Shown in pieces: positions 15,930 through 24,708 of a stretch of DNA of 36,999 nucleotides. The notes under the pieces were generated by a model. The model saw nothing but the letters and a program-made list of their open reading frames with translations, ran no database searches and was not told the origin of the DNA. A program made the position numbers and the translations under genes. The stretch lies in NCBI GenBank assembly GCA_903970475.1, contig CAJCIQ010000126.1, positions 1 through 36,999 on the forward strand, written 5' to 3'. Source of the stretch: Beijerinckiaceae bacterium (GTDB lineage Bacteria; Bacteroidota; Bacteroidia; Chitinophagales; Chitinophagaceae). How positions within the stretch are numbered: the first letter of the stretch is position 1; each line of letters opens with the position of its first letter.

Positions 15930-18900
15930 TTGTCATCCGTCAGGTCATATACCCTTCTGGTCATACTGATTGCTCGAACTTTATTTTGCGATGGACAATA
16001 CCAACGCATAAAATTCCGGCATTTAAGCACCACCAACGGACTTTCTCAAAGTAATGTCACCTGTATCCTTCAGGATCAACAAGGCTTTATGTGGCTGGGA
16101 ACCCAGGATGGGCTTAACCGCTATGATGGATACCAGTTCACCGTTTTCAAAAACAATCCTTCCGATGCCCATAGCCTGACCAACAATTTCATCAGGGACC
16201 TTCGGCAGGCAAAGGATGGAAACATCTGGATCGGAACCTGGGGAGGCGGATTATGCCGGTTGAATCCAGCCACAGGTAGTTTTTCTCCCTTTGCTTCAGG
16301 CAAAATTCCTGATGACTTTATATCCCATGTCGTTTTAGGCCATTTTGATGATTTGTGGATCAGCACGGAAAACCATGGCGTTTACCATGTTTTTCCCTCT
16401 TTAGGCAGGATTCAGCATATAGGGCCTGCTACCAATATCAATGACATCCACCTGGACAAGATGGGTAGGCTCTGGTTGGCCTCCGCCCAGTTAGGTCTCG
16501 GATGCTTTGACCCAACTAACGGTAAACTGACCTGGCATAGTCATACTTCAGGGGATGACCAATCTATAGGGTCTGATAATATCTTCCGGATTTTTGAGGA
16601 CCATAAGGGATTATTTTGGCTGAGTGCCGTGGGTGCCGGGTTAGATGCCTTTAATCCGGCTACCGGAAAAAGTATCCATTTCCCTTACTCCCCCAGCTTC
16701 GGACATAACCTGATCCGGGATCTGGGAGAGGATTCTACAGGGTTGATATGGATAGGAACAGAAAACGGGGGGCTCTACACCTTGGACCCCCTTACGAAAA
16801 AACAGACCCAGTACCTGACCGACGACATAGACAACAACAGCCTGAGTAACAATTCCATTTATAGCATTTTCCAGGATGCCGAGCACAACATGTGGGTAGG
16901 TACCTACAGCGGAGGCGTTAATCTCTATAACCTGGATGCAGGCCAATTCCTACTATTCAGACATAGTACTTTGGACTCCAGTCTTTGCAACAATAATGTG
17001 CTGACTTTTTATGAAACCCCTGGAAAACTTTGGATAGGCACTGACGGGGGAGGTTTGGATGAAATGGACGAAAACAGGGGAGTATTTAAACACATCTCTC
17101 CCGTACTTAGTCATTATATTCTCTCTTTGGGTGTAGACGGGCAGCAATCACTATGGGTAGGTACTGTAGGAGACGGGATTGCTGTTTACAACAAAAATGG
17201 GCGGCTGGTCCATATTTACCACCAGCATCTCTCCGATCCCAATAGTCCTTCTGGAGAAGATATCTCCAATATAGCCGTTGGCCCGGATAAAAGCATATGG
17301 CTGGCCACCTACAAGGGCGGCTTGGATCATTTTAACCAGGTCACCGGAAAATTTGAGCACTTCCATCACTATCCATCCAATTCCAACAGTCCGTCCAGCG
17401 ACCGCATACAGTTGCTCAGGTTTGACGATAAGGGGCTTCTGTGGATTGCTACCTTTGACAAGGGAATAGACGTATTTAATCCTCAAAGTCAAACCTTCTC
17501 CCACTTGGTACATGATCCGGACAGTACCCATTCCAGCTTAAGCAATAATGACGTTAACGATATCCTGGAAGACCATAATGGAGATATCTGGATGGGGACC
17601 AACTACGGATTGAACCATTGGGATAGGAAAACCGGGCGCTTTAAAAAATACCTTGCCCAAGATGGGTTGGGTGGCAATATCATACACGCTTTGCTGGAAG
17701 ACCAGCATGGCAGGCTATGGATGAGTACGGAAGGGGGAATAACCTGCCTGGACCCCGGCACTGGCGCCTGCAACAGCTTTTCAGCGGCTTATGGTGTACA
17801 AGCCGGCGAATTTAAAGCACATGCGGCCTGGAAGGATGCAAAAGGTCGTTTCTATTTCGGTGGCACGGGTGGTTTCAATTGTTTCTACCCGGATAGTGTC
17901 CATAAAAGGAATTTCGACCCACCATTGGTGCTGACCAGGTTTTCTTTGTTTAACCATGAGGTATCCATGTCTGCTTCAGACTCCGGTACTACCCATTTTC
18001 AGGCAGACAGCAACTGGAACAGGAAAATTGAACTTCCTTATGACCATTCCGTATTGACTTTTGATTTTGCTTCCCTGAACTATACCACTCAAGACAAGAA
18101 GCATTACACCTACATGCTGGAAGGATTTGAAAAATCCTGGAACCAGGCAGGGACCCGCCACAGCGTTACCTATACGAACCTGGATCCCGGCGAATATACT
18201 TTGCTGGTCAAAGGGATGGATGACTATGGTAACTGGTCTCCGCATATCCTGAGCGTACATCTGCTGATCAAACCTCCACTCTGGACCACCCTATGGTTCA
18301 AAATAATGTTGGGGTTGGCGATTGCAGTGGGGCTTTACCTGACCTATTCTATCCGAACCAGGTTGTTGCGCAAACAACGTCGTCACCTGGAAGAAGAGGT
18401 GGAGGTCAGGACCCAACAGCTCAATCATTCCGTCGAAAAGGAAAAGGAAGCCAATGAGGCAAAAAGCATATTCCTGGCCATGATGAGCCACGAAATCCGC
18501 ACCCCCCTCAATGGAATCATTGGCATGTCCACTTTGTTAAGTGATTCACACCTCAACAAAGAACAACAGGAGTATGCCATTACCATTCAGCAATGCGGAG
18601 AAACCCTGATGTCGGTGATCAATGACATCCTTGATTTTTCCAAAATTGAGTCCGGACATATGGAATTGGAAAAAGCCGACTTCTACCTGGACGATTGCAT
18701 AGAAGAAGTGTTGGATTTATTTGCCCCAAAAGCAGGAATGGCTGGAATAGACCTTATCTCTGAAATGGAAGATGACGTTCCCCGGCTCATCAATGGGGAC
18801 AAGGTTCGCTTAAGACAAGTATTGATGAACCTGGTATCTAATGCCGTCAAATTTACCCGTAAAGGGGAGGTTTTCATCCATGTGGGTGTTGGGAAGCCTG

Positions 18901-19994
18901 TACCGGAAAAAGGGCTGGAATTGGTGTTTACGGTCACCGATACAGGCATTGGCATACCTACGGATAAGTTGCACCGGCTGTTTAAGGCATTTTCCCAGGT
19001 GGACGCCAGTACGACGCGTCAATATGGAGGAACAGGCCTGGGATTGGTCATTTGTGATAAGCTGGTTCACTTAATGGGGGGAGAGATCAGTGTAGAAAGT
19101 ACGGAAGGAAGGGGTACCACTTTCCAGTTTACCACGGTAGCCGGGGAAGCCAACCCCCTGGACATTCCGGAAAACAGTGGGCCACGAAGGGAATTGACGG
19201 GTAAGAAAGTGCTGATCGTCGATGATAACCAAACGAATCTACGCATCCTCAATAAGCAACTGGAAAAATGGGGCCTGCGCACCAGCGCAACCGCTTCTCC
19301 GGAAGAAGCCCTAACCTGGATACAGTACGGTCGTTCTTTTGACCTGGTACTTACGGATATGAATATGCCCGTGATCAATGGAACGGCCCTGGCAGCACGG
19401 ATTCGCCAAAAATGGCCGAAGATACCTATTGTACTGCTCAGTTCCTCCTGGGATGAACTTACTACGGAAAAGGAAGATTTCTTCCGAGCCATCCTGCATA
19501 AGCCAGCCCGTCAACAACAATTATTGGGCACCCTCATAGAGATCCTCCAGGAAAAGGAGATTCGAAATGAGCCTACTAGCCAACCGCAAAAACATATGGA
19601 TCCTGAGTTTGCCACCAGAAACCCTCATCAGATCCTGGTAGCCGAGGATAATTTGGTTAATCAGAAACTGATAGCCCATATATTGACCAAATTGGGTTAT
19701 ACCCCTGAAATGGCCTCTAACGGCAAAGAAGCCGTTGAAAAAAGCAATGCGCACCCTTATGACCTTATCCTTATGGATGTCAGCATGCCGGAGTTGGATG
19801 GGCTACAGGCCACCAAGGTCATCCGCAGTGAGGACAGAGCCCAGCCGGTTATTGTAGCCATGACCGCCAATGCCATGGAAGGGGACCGCCAGGCCTGCCT
19901 GGATGCGGGCATGGATGATTATTTATCCAAACCCCTGCAATTAGACCAATTGTTGAATATATTGGAAAAATGGAGTAAAGAACAATATGGCTAG
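15930..19994 (+). CDS. hybrid sensor histidine kinase with periplasmic regulator propeller, Y_Y_Y domain and two receivers
   Basis: The order is: signal peptide (LLVILIARTLFC); a long periplasmic sensor of two-component regulator propeller repeats (~25-660; repeated W-x-G-T and D-x-x-G-x-x-W patterns such as GFMWLGTQDGLNRYD); a Y_Y_Y domain (~700-780); one membrane helix (~788-808); a coiled coil; HisKA with His854 in MMSHEIRTPLNG; HATPase (~950-1065); receiver 1 (Asp1143 in LVLTDMNMP); and receiver 2 (Asp1283 in LILMDVSMP). Classical hybrid two-component systems of this phylum end in an AraC-type DNA-binding domain; this one instead has a second receiver, so its output must go to another protein. 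Propeller sensors in the phylum often respond to glycans, but the ligand is unknown here. TTG 15930 is chosen from promoter position and signal peptide; no in-frame ATG precedes conserved sequence. The gene overlaps the next one by 8 bases. Confidence 0.92.
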   Translation: MSSVRSYTLLVILIARTLFCDGQYQRIKFRHLSTTNGLSQSNVTCILQDQQGFMWLGTQDGLNRYDGYQFTVFKNNPSDAHSLTNNFIRDLRQAKDGNIWIGTWGGGLCRLNPATGSFSPFASGKIPDDFISHVVLGHFDDLWISTENHGVYHVFPSLGRIQHIGPATNINDIHLDKMGRLWLASAQLGLGCFDPTNGKLTWHSHTSGDDQSIGSDNIFRIFEDHKGLFWLSAVGAGLDAFNPATGKSIHFPYSPSFGHNLIRDLGEDSTGLIWIGTENGGLYTLDPLTKKQTQYLTDDIDNNSLSNNSIYSIFQDAEHNMWVGTYSGGVNLYNLDAGQFLLFRHSTLDSSLCNNNVLTFYETPGKLWIGTDGGGLDEMDENRGVFKHISPVLSHYILSLGVDGQQSLWVGTVGDGIAVYNKNGRLVHIYHQHLSDPNSPSGEDISNIAVGPDKSIWLATYKGGLDHFNQVTGKFEHFHHYPSNSNSPSSDRIQLLRFDDKGLLWIATFDKGIDVFNPQSQTFSHLVHDPDSTHSSLSNNDVNDILEDHNGDIWMGTNYGLNHWDRKTGRFKKYLAQDGLGGNIIHALLEDQHGRLWMSTEGGITCLDPGTGACNSFSAAYGVQAGEFKAHAAWKDAKGRFYFGGTGGFNCFYPDSVHKRNFDPPLVLTRFSLFNHEVSMSASDSGTTHFQADSNWNRKIELPYDHSVLTFDFASLNYTTQDKKHYTYMLEGFEKSWNQAGTRHSVTYTNLDPGEYTLLVKGMDDYGNWSPHILSVHLLIKPPLWTTLWFKIMLGLAIAVGLYLTYSIRTRLLRKQRRHLEEEVEVRTQQLNHSVEKEKEANEAKSIFLAMMSHEIRTPLNGIIGMSTLLSDSHLNKEQQEYAITIQQCGETLMSVINDILDFSKIESGHMELEKADFYLDDCIEEVLDLFAPKAGMAGIDLISEMEDDVPRLINGDKVRLRQVLMNLVSNAVKFTRKGEVFIHVGVGKPVPEKGLELVFTVTDTGIGIPTDKLHRLFKAFSQVDASTTRQYGGTGLGLVICDKLVHLMGGEISVESTEGRGTTFQFTTVAGEANPLDIPENSGPRRELTGKKVLIVDDNQTNLRILNKQLEKWGLRTSATASPEEALTWIQYGRSFDLVLTDMNMPVINGTALAARIRQKWPKIPIVLLSSSWDELTTEKEDFFRAILHKPARQQQLLGTLIEILQEKEIRNEPTSQPQKHMDPEFATRNPHQILVAEDNLVNQKLIAHILTKLGYTPEMASNGKEAVEKSNAHPYDLILMDVSMPELDGLQATKVIRSEDRAQPVIVAMTANAMEGDRQACLDAGMDDYLSKPLQLDQLLNILEKWSKEQYG

Positions 19995-20715
19995 GACGAT
20001 ACGGATAATTAGAGGGGTATTGATGATCTTAGTGGCGCTGGGATTGCTATACCTCCTTTGCCTGCTCTATCCTCAACCATTCTTCAACCATCATTTCGTC
20101 AAGCGGAATATAACCGTTTATACCGGTGAAATGCCGCCGCCGGGATTCGATACCGTACTGGAAGAGGTTCAGGTGTTGCTTTCCCGCTCCGATCTCAACG
20201 ACACCACGCTCCAACAGAAAGTATTCATTTGCCCCAACCTTGAATTATTTGGATTTCTAACAAGGGGCAAAACGAATCTTGCCGGCCTTTGCGATGACAG
20301 ACTGAGCAGAAACATATTCATCCGCCCTTCGGATTTGGTCAGACAGCGCATCATCCCTCCACCCCAATGGTCATTTGCCCAGGATGAGCGTCCCCTTTCC
20401 TACTTTCTGGCCCATGAAATCACCCATAGCCTGGAATCACACTATGCTGGAAGATGGAATCTCAAGGTGCCGGTATGGCTTTGGGAAGGTTATGCAGAGT
20501 ATATAGGGGTCGGACCCGTGGACTTCAACCACTATTTATACCTTTATAAGACAGGATCTTCCCTTATGGACCCTGACAGGGGCTCATACTCCAGATATTT
20601 ACTATATGTACTTTATCTTATAGATTACCAACATTTGGACATAAAATACCTCCTTTTACATCCTCCTTCCCTCCAATCTATTGAAAAAGGAGTCCAGACT
20701 TTGGCTTTCCCCTGA
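19987..20715 (+). CDS. membrane-anchored HExxH metalloprotease-like protein
   Basis: The 242-residue protein has an N-terminal membrane helix (~10-28, VLMILVALGLLYLLCLLY) with the rest probably outside the cytoplasm. It carries HEITH (His143-Glu144-His147) and, about 20 residues later, WEGYAEY (Glu167 or Glu171), which is the two-histidine plus distal-glutamate zinc site of gluzincin peptidases (MA-like). The family cannot be named further. The start ATG lies inside the last codons of the hybrid sensor kinase (8-base overlap, different frame), which implies one mRNA and likely translational coupling. A substrate or a role in the sensor pathway is not shown by the sequence. Length and the intact motif argue against a pseudogene. 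Confidence 0.75.
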   Translation: MARTIRIIRGVLMILVALGLLYLLCLLYPQPFFNHHFVKRNITVYTGEMPPPGFDTVLEEVQVLLSRSDLNDTTLQQKVFICPNLELFGFLTRGKTNLAGLCDDRLSRNIFIRPSDLVRQRIIPPPQWSFAQDERPLSYFLAHEITHSLESHYAGRWNLKVPVWLWEGYAEYIGVGPVDFNHYLYLYKTGSSLMDPDRGSYSRYLLYVLYLIDYQHLDIKYLLLHPPSLQSIEKGVQTLAFP

Positions 20716-20831
20716 CTTTTGTGGATTCGTCTCAACATTTTAATGGTTCTCACTAAAATTCTGTTAACGATGTAACCTTTTGAAAGGTGCATCGTCTGAT
20801 AGATATTAAAAAAATATTCACATTTAATAGC

Positions 20832-20860
20832 TTTGATTATTAGAATAATTTGTAACTTTG
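20832..20860 (+). promoter_or_regulatory. promoter with -7 TAACTTTG (upstream RNA start)
   Basis: TAACTTTG at 20853-20860, followed by C, is an exact -7 match. TTTG at 20832-20835 lies 17 nt upstream, slightly shorter than usual. It fires toward the secreted-protein gene 275 bases away. Confidence 0.55.
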
Positions 20861-21059
20861 CGGCGCACTAAGGTACCTAAAGAACATCTAACCATCGCTT
20901 TCCATACTCCGGCTCTCAGATAGGCTCTCTAAGCCGGGCAACTGCTCCTAGATTTAAATCCTCTACTTGCAGTCAACGATTAGCTTTCAAACGAACAAAC
21001 TATTGATCACGAAAAATTACCGTTCATCCGGCATTATTTACCACATATAGTATCTTGTA

Positions 21060-21091
21060 TTGCATAGTACCGTTTTAGACACGTATCTTTG
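21060..21091 (+). promoter_or_regulatory. promoter of the secreted hypothetical gene
   Basis: TTG at 21060-21062, a 21-nt spacer and TATCTTTG at 21084-21091 match the Bacteroidota consensus. The predicted start near 21098 gives an A-rich leader of about 37 nt before the ATG at 21135, with no Shine-Dalgarno sequence. Confidence 0.65.
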
Positions 21092-21134
21092 TATCACAAG
21101 AAACAACAAATACAAACCGTTAAAAAGATTATAT

Positions 21135-21686
21135 ATGAAACACTCAATCAACGCTACCGGCTTATTCCTGCTGATGTCACTTTCTACGGTAGCAGGCCCT
21201 CTGGATTCCGCTAAAAAGGATTCTACTGTTGCATCAAAAACTGCCAGCACCGCAAAAACTGTCTCAGTATTGCCTGCTACAGATGACCATAATAACAGCA
21301 GCAGTACTGCTGTGGAGTTCAGTGCCGAAGAAAACAAAGCCATCCTTCCCCAGCCAAAGCAGGTTCAGGAAGCAGATGCACAAATGACCATCCAATATTT
21401 ATCATGCGATTTCCGTTATGTACCTGAATCCAACGTGAAGCAAACGGATGCCCTGACTGATTTACAGATTCAGGCTGGATTCACCGGTACAGCGTTTGGC
21501 AAAGTGGCTGTAGAGGCTGTCAGGAATGCAGATTCAATGATTAACGTGACTTACCAAAAAGCCGTTTCTCTTGAAACCGTAGACCATCAGTTCGAAAACC
21601 TTTCTAAAATGTTAATTGAAAGCGATAAAGCTATCAACGCACATTTCAAGAAAGTTTGTGGTATGGAAGTTGCAAGCTCCAACTAA
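21135..21686 (+). CDS. secreted hypothetical protein (183 aa)
   Basis: The ATG at 21135 follows a promoter and an A-rich leader and opens a signal peptide (MKHSINATGLFLLMSLSTVAG), so I prefer it to the longer frame that starts at 21060. After cleavage comes a Ser/Thr/Ala/Lys-rich, probably disordered stretch (~25-65), then a more structured region with QYLSCDFRYVPESNV and several helices to the C-terminus. No known domain or catalytic motif is recognised. The gene has its own promoter and is closed by a strong terminator, so it is a single-gene transcript, possibly abundant. Cell location is periplasm or surface by inference from the signal peptide. Confidence 0.75.
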   Translation: MKHSINATGLFLLMSLSTVAGPLDSAKKDSTVASKTASTAKTVSVLPATDDHNNSSSTAVEFSAEENKAILPQPKQVQEADAQMTIQYLSCDFRYVPESNVKQTDALTDLQIQAGFTGTAFGKVAVEAVRNADSMINVTYQKAVSLETVDHQFENLSKMLIESDKAINAHFKKVCGMEVASSN

Positions 21687-21725
21687 GCAGAAAGTTTCAG
21701 TTATTAGTTTTCTCATGTCTCTATC

Positions 21726-21756
21726 GGCCCGGTGTTCCCACCGGGCCTACTTTTTT
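21726..21756 (+). terminator. intrinsic terminator after the secreted hypothetical gene
   Basis: GGCCCGGTG (21726-21734) and CACCGGGCC (21739-21747) form a perfect 9-bp GC-rich stem with loop TTCC, followed by TAC and six T residues. Confidence 0.93.
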
Positions 21757-21762
21757 ATAGGA

Positions 21763-21822
21763 CTCACCGACCCGATTTCCCAGCGTTCACCCCTACGATC
21801 TTCTCCTCACCGATCCGATTTC
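21763..21822. repeat. 17-bp direct repeat pair
   Basis: CTCACCGACCCGATTTC (21763-21779) recurs as CTCACCGATCCGATTTC (21806-21822), identical at 16 of 17 bases and 26 bases apart. It lies between the terminator and the promoter of the next gene, where a regulator could bind both copies on the same face, or it may be a duplication without function. Confidence 0.55.
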
Positions 21823-21872
21823 ATGACTGACCCGGCGGTCATAACCTTTATCCGTTTTATGCGCCTTTCCTG

Positions 21873-21880
21873 TAACTTTA
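21873..21880 (+). promoter_or_regulatory. candidate -7 element (TAACTTTA) for the DUF4412-like gene
   Basis: TAACTTTA followed by GC lies 24 bases before the ATG at 21905. A T-rich block about 17-20 nt upstream lacks a clear TTG, so the -33 part is weak. Confidence 0.4.
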
Positions 21881-21904
21881 GCGGATCTATTTAATCTTCC
21901 AAAC

Positions 21905-22684
21905 ATGACCCACAAGAAATTGTTCTTCCTTATGATGGGCGCCGCTTTCCTGCTGCCTATCAAAAAGGGACAGGCTCAGGATGTACCCCCCATCATCATC
22001 AAGGCCACTACTATCTTTACGCCACCGGATAACGGTGACGACCCTAATCCCCCTCAGGAAACCAACACGGTTATCTATGTCAAGGGGGCGCATATCAAAT
22101 CTGAATCCAAGTCTGAAACACAGCATACCATTGTCATCATAGACCGGGACGCCAAAAAAACGACCCAGTTGTATGAACAGGGTGGCCGTAAGTATGGTTA
22201 CTACGCCATTGATACGCCGCATACACCCAAGGTGCGGACTGACTCAGCAGGCAATCCCTTGCCCAGGCCCAGGACCAATCTCGATTATCAGGATTCTACC
22301 AAGGTGATCGCTGGCCTGACTTGTAAAAAAGCAGTGGCCACGACCAATTTTGGTGGTCGTACAGTAACTACCGTTATTTGGTACACCAAGGAGCTGCCCT
22401 TAAAGCAACCATTGCCCACAGGTGGACGGTTTAACCTGGGGGGTATGAATACCCTGGATGGATTTCCGGTTGCCTACACGACAACCTTACCCAATGGGGC
22501 TATGTTGCAATACCAGATCAGTAAGGTGGACCAGAATGCCACCATCAATGACAATACCTTTGATATTCCCAAGGGCTACGATATAAAGCCGGAAAGCGAA
22601 CGCCCTCAATTTAATTTCCAGGGTGGTGGCGGATTCCGTGGCGGACCTGGTGGCGGTGGTCCTGGCGGTGGGGGTGGCCAATAG
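21905..22684 (+). CDS. secreted DUF4412-like protein with glycine-rich tail
   Basis: A signal peptide (MTHKKLFFLMMGAAFLL..., cleavage near GQAQ at ~25) precedes a beta-rich domain with the pattern seen in DUF4412 and GLPGLI-type proteins of Bacteroidota: a strand ending in an Ile-Ile-Asp turn (TIVIIDRDAKKTTQLY), then GLTCKKAVATT and VIWYTKELPL, and a late FDIPKGYDI. The last ~25 residues are almost entirely Gly, Pro and Phe/Arg, likely a flexible tail. The gene has its own -7 element and ends before a large inverted repeat. Function is unknown; a periplasmic or outer-membrane role is inferred only from the signal peptide. Confidence 0.7.
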   Translation: MTHKKLFFLMMGAAFLLPIKKGQAQDVPPIIIKATTIFTPPDNGDDPNPPQETNTVIYVKGAHIKSESKSETQHTIVIIDRDAKKTTQLYEQGGRKYGYYAIDTPHTPKVRTDSAGNPLPRPRTNLDYQDSTKVIAGLTCKKAVATTNFGGRTVTTVIWYTKELPLKQPLPTGGRFNLGGMNTLDGFPVAYTTTLPNGAMLQYQISKVDQNATINDNTFDIPKGYDIKPESERPQFNFQGGGGFRGGPGGGGPGGGGGQ

Positions 22685-22714
22685 GCTACCTTCCGGCATC
22701 GTTTTCATATTCTC

Positions 22715-22778
22715 CCATAGCGGGGAAAGGCTGCCGTTTCTCCGCTATGGAGTGCTGTCCTTTCCCCGCTATGATTTT
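22715..22778 (+). terminator. nested inverted repeats between the DUF4412-like gene and argS
   Basis: CATAGCGGGGAAAGG (22716-22730) pairs perfectly over 15 bp with CCTTTCCCCGCTATG (22759-22773), followed by ATTTTA, so it can end the upstream transcript. The same left arm (22715-22728) can instead pair with TTTCTCCGCTATGG (22737-22750; 14 pairs including one G-T) around an 8-nt loop. The two stems exclude each other. The right arm ends 10 bases before the argS -7 element. Confidence 0.7.
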
Positions 22779-22783
22779 ATGCC

Positions 22784-22791
22784 TACCTTTG
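22784..22791 (+). promoter_or_regulatory. argS -7 promoter element (TACCTTTG)
   Basis: TACCTTTG followed by C is the most common form of the Bacteroidota -7 box and lies 25 bases before the argS ATG. The -33 position falls in the right arm of the preceding inverted repeat and has TTTCC instead of TTG. Confidence 0.55.
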
Positions 22792-22816
22792 CAGCCCGGA
22801 ATTAACCCAGTACTGC

Positions 22817-24643
22817 ATGGCTATCACAGAATTAATATCAGGCTCCGTTATCAATGCAATTAGTGTTTTGTACCAAACCAGCACTGATCCCCGAGACTTT
22901 CAGATCAACCAGACCAAACCTGAGTTTGAGGGAGATTATACGGTAGTGGTGTTCGCGCTGGTGAAAAAATTGCGTAAATCCCCTGACGGACTGGCCGGTG
23001 AGTTGGGTAAATACCTGACTACCTCGCAAAGCGAGCTATTCAGTGCTTATAACGTGATTAAGGGGTTTTTAAACCTTACGATAGCAGATGCTTATTGGAC
23101 GTCCTTGTTATCAGAACAATACCATAATCCTATATATGGTCGGGGGCAGACGAAAAACCAAAAGGTCATGGTGGAATACTCCTCCCCCAATACCAATAAA
23201 CCTTTACACCTGGGGCACCTGAGAAATAACTTTCTGGGTTGGAGTTGTGCAGAGATCCTTAAAGCCGCAGGATACGAAGTGGTGAAGACCTGTATTGCCA
23301 ATGACAGGGGCATCCATATCTGTAAGAGTATGGTTGCCTGGAAAAAGTATGCGCATGGAGCTACACCTGAATCTACTGGTTTGAAGGGAGACCATTTGGT
23401 AGGTGATTACTACGTAAAGTTTGGAGAAGTATATAAGCAAGAGGTCGCTGAACTGGTGGCGGAAGGAAAGAGCACGGAACAGGCAGAAAAGGAAGCCCCC
23501 ATTATGTTGGAAGCCCAACAAATGCTGGTGGATTGGGAAGCCGGAAAGCCCGATGTCATTGCGCTGTGGGAGAAAATGAATGCCTGGGTTTATGAAGGCT
23601 TTGAGCAAACCTATAAACTCATTGGCAGCAACTTCGATAAAACCTATTACGAGAGTCAAACTTATTTGTTGGGTAAAGACCTTGTTGAGGAAGGTCTGGC
23701 AAAAGGCGTATTTTTTCAAAAAGATGATGGCTCCGTATGGATTGATCTTACTGAGGATGGTCTGGATCAAAAGATCGTTCGCCGCAGGGATGGCACTTCC
23801 GTCTACATTACCCAGGACATAGGGCTGGCCGAATTAAAATACAATGAATACCACTGCAAACAAAGCATATATGTAGTGGGTGACGAACAAAATTATCATT
23901 TCAAGGTCCTCAAACTGATTTGCCAGAAACTAGGTCTTCCCGGTGCCGATGGTATGCATCACCTTAGCTACGGTATGGTGGAACTGCCCACGGGCAGGAT
24001 GAAAACCAGGGAGGGCACCGTAGTGGATGCTGACGACATGGTCCTGGAAATGATAGATATGGCCGAGCAGAAGACCCGGGAATTGGGAAAGGTGGATGGT
24101 TTTACCGAAGCGGAATTGGTTGATCTGTATCAGACTTTAGGATTGGGGGCCTTAAAGTTCTTCCTGCTTAGGGTGGACCCGAAAAAACGGATGATCTTCA
24201 ACCCTGAAGAATCCATTGACCTCCATGGCTTCACTGCCACCTTTATCCAGTATGTACACGCCCGTATAAAGTCCATCCTGCGTAAGGAAGGCAAAGTAGA
24301 CAGGGCTACCCTCGCTGAAGGGATTACCAACCTCCCCGTCGCAGCAACACCCCTGTTAACCAGCATACCCGTTCTCTACAAACTGGAGAAAGACCTGCTC
24401 ATTGCACTGGAGCAATATCCGGGCATTATTGAAACAGCCGCGGTAACCCACGACCCTTCTCTGGTGGCAGGATACGCCTTCCGGTTGGGCCAGACCTTTA
24501 ATTCCTTCTATGCAGAGCACTCCATCGCCGGCGCCGAGACACCGGAGAAAAAGCTATTGCGTCTGGCCATCAGTGAAATGACGAGTCATGTGCTTAAATC
24601 TTCTATGGGTTTATTGGGAATCCGGGTGCCGGAGCGAATGTAG
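22817..24643 (+). CDS. argS: arginyl-tRNA synthetase
   Basis: ArgS charges tRNA-Arg with arginine in the cytosol. The 608-residue protein has the Arg-specific N-terminal domain (1-110), the class I signature SSPNTNKPLHLGHLRNN (HIGH motif as HLGH, 131-134), the second signature as GRMKTREG around Lys396 (in place of canonical KMSKS, as in many members), and the C-terminal DALR anticodon-binding domain (~490-608) ending VPERM, the typical C-terminus. Length and order are normal for the family. It is transcribed alone from its own promoter. No Shine-Dalgarno sequence precedes the ATG. Confidence 0.98.
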   Translation: MAITELISGSVINAISVLYQTSTDPRDFQINQTKPEFEGDYTVVVFALVKKLRKSPDGLAGELGKYLTTSQSELFSAYNVIKGFLNLTIADAYWTSLLSEQYHNPIYGRGQTKNQKVMVEYSSPNTNKPLHLGHLRNNFLGWSCAEILKAAGYEVVKTCIANDRGIHICKSMVAWKKYAHGATPESTGLKGDHLVGDYYVKFGEVYKQEVAELVAEGKSTEQAEKEAPIMLEAQQMLVDWEAGKPDVIALWEKMNAWVYEGFEQTYKLIGSNFDKTYYESQTYLLGKDLVEEGLAKGVFFQKDDGSVWIDLTEDGLDQKIVRRRDGTSVYITQDIGLAELKYNEYHCKQSIYVVGDEQNYHFKVLKLICQKLGLPGADGMHHLSYGMVELPTGRMKTREGTVVDADDMVLEMIDMAEQKTRELGKVDGFTEAELVDLYQTLGLGALKFFLLRVDPKKRMIFNPEESIDLHGFTATFIQYVHARIKSILRKEGKVDRATLAEGITNLPVAATPLLTSIPVLYKLEKDLLIALEQYPGIIETAAVTHDPSLVAGYAFRLGQTFNSFYAEHSIAGAETPEKKLLRLAISEMTSHVLKSSMGLLGIRVPERM

Positions 24644-24708
24644 CCTAATCTGAGACTAGAGAATGGAATGTGTTTCGTTCATCCATTATTGGAAATGTTC
24701 TTTCAATA

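Larger units (their letters stand above)
20716..21134 (+). other. 419-bp non-coding region with two promoters and a possible leader RNA or small RNA
   Basis: No gene-like frame with a start codon is seen here on either strand. An upstream promoter (TTTG 20832-20835, 17 nt, TAACTTTG 20853-20860) predicts a transcript starting near 20867. It includes a stem CCGGCT (20909-20914) / AGCCGG (20932-20937), whose loop contains a repeat of GGCTCTC (20911-20917 and 20923-20929). A second promoter (21060-21091) lies closer to the next gene. The upstream RNA could be a long 5' leader or a small RNA; I recognise no Rfam-type family. Confidence 0.4.

Noticed and set aside
20880-20995. Open frame without a start codon in the leader region
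   Set aside because: About 37 codons with no ATG, GTG or TTG in a plausible position and no promoter-to-start logic; not called as a gene.
23204-23770. 188-codon minus-strand frame opposite argS
   Set aside because: Antisense shadow of argS, without recognisable domains or a promoter.
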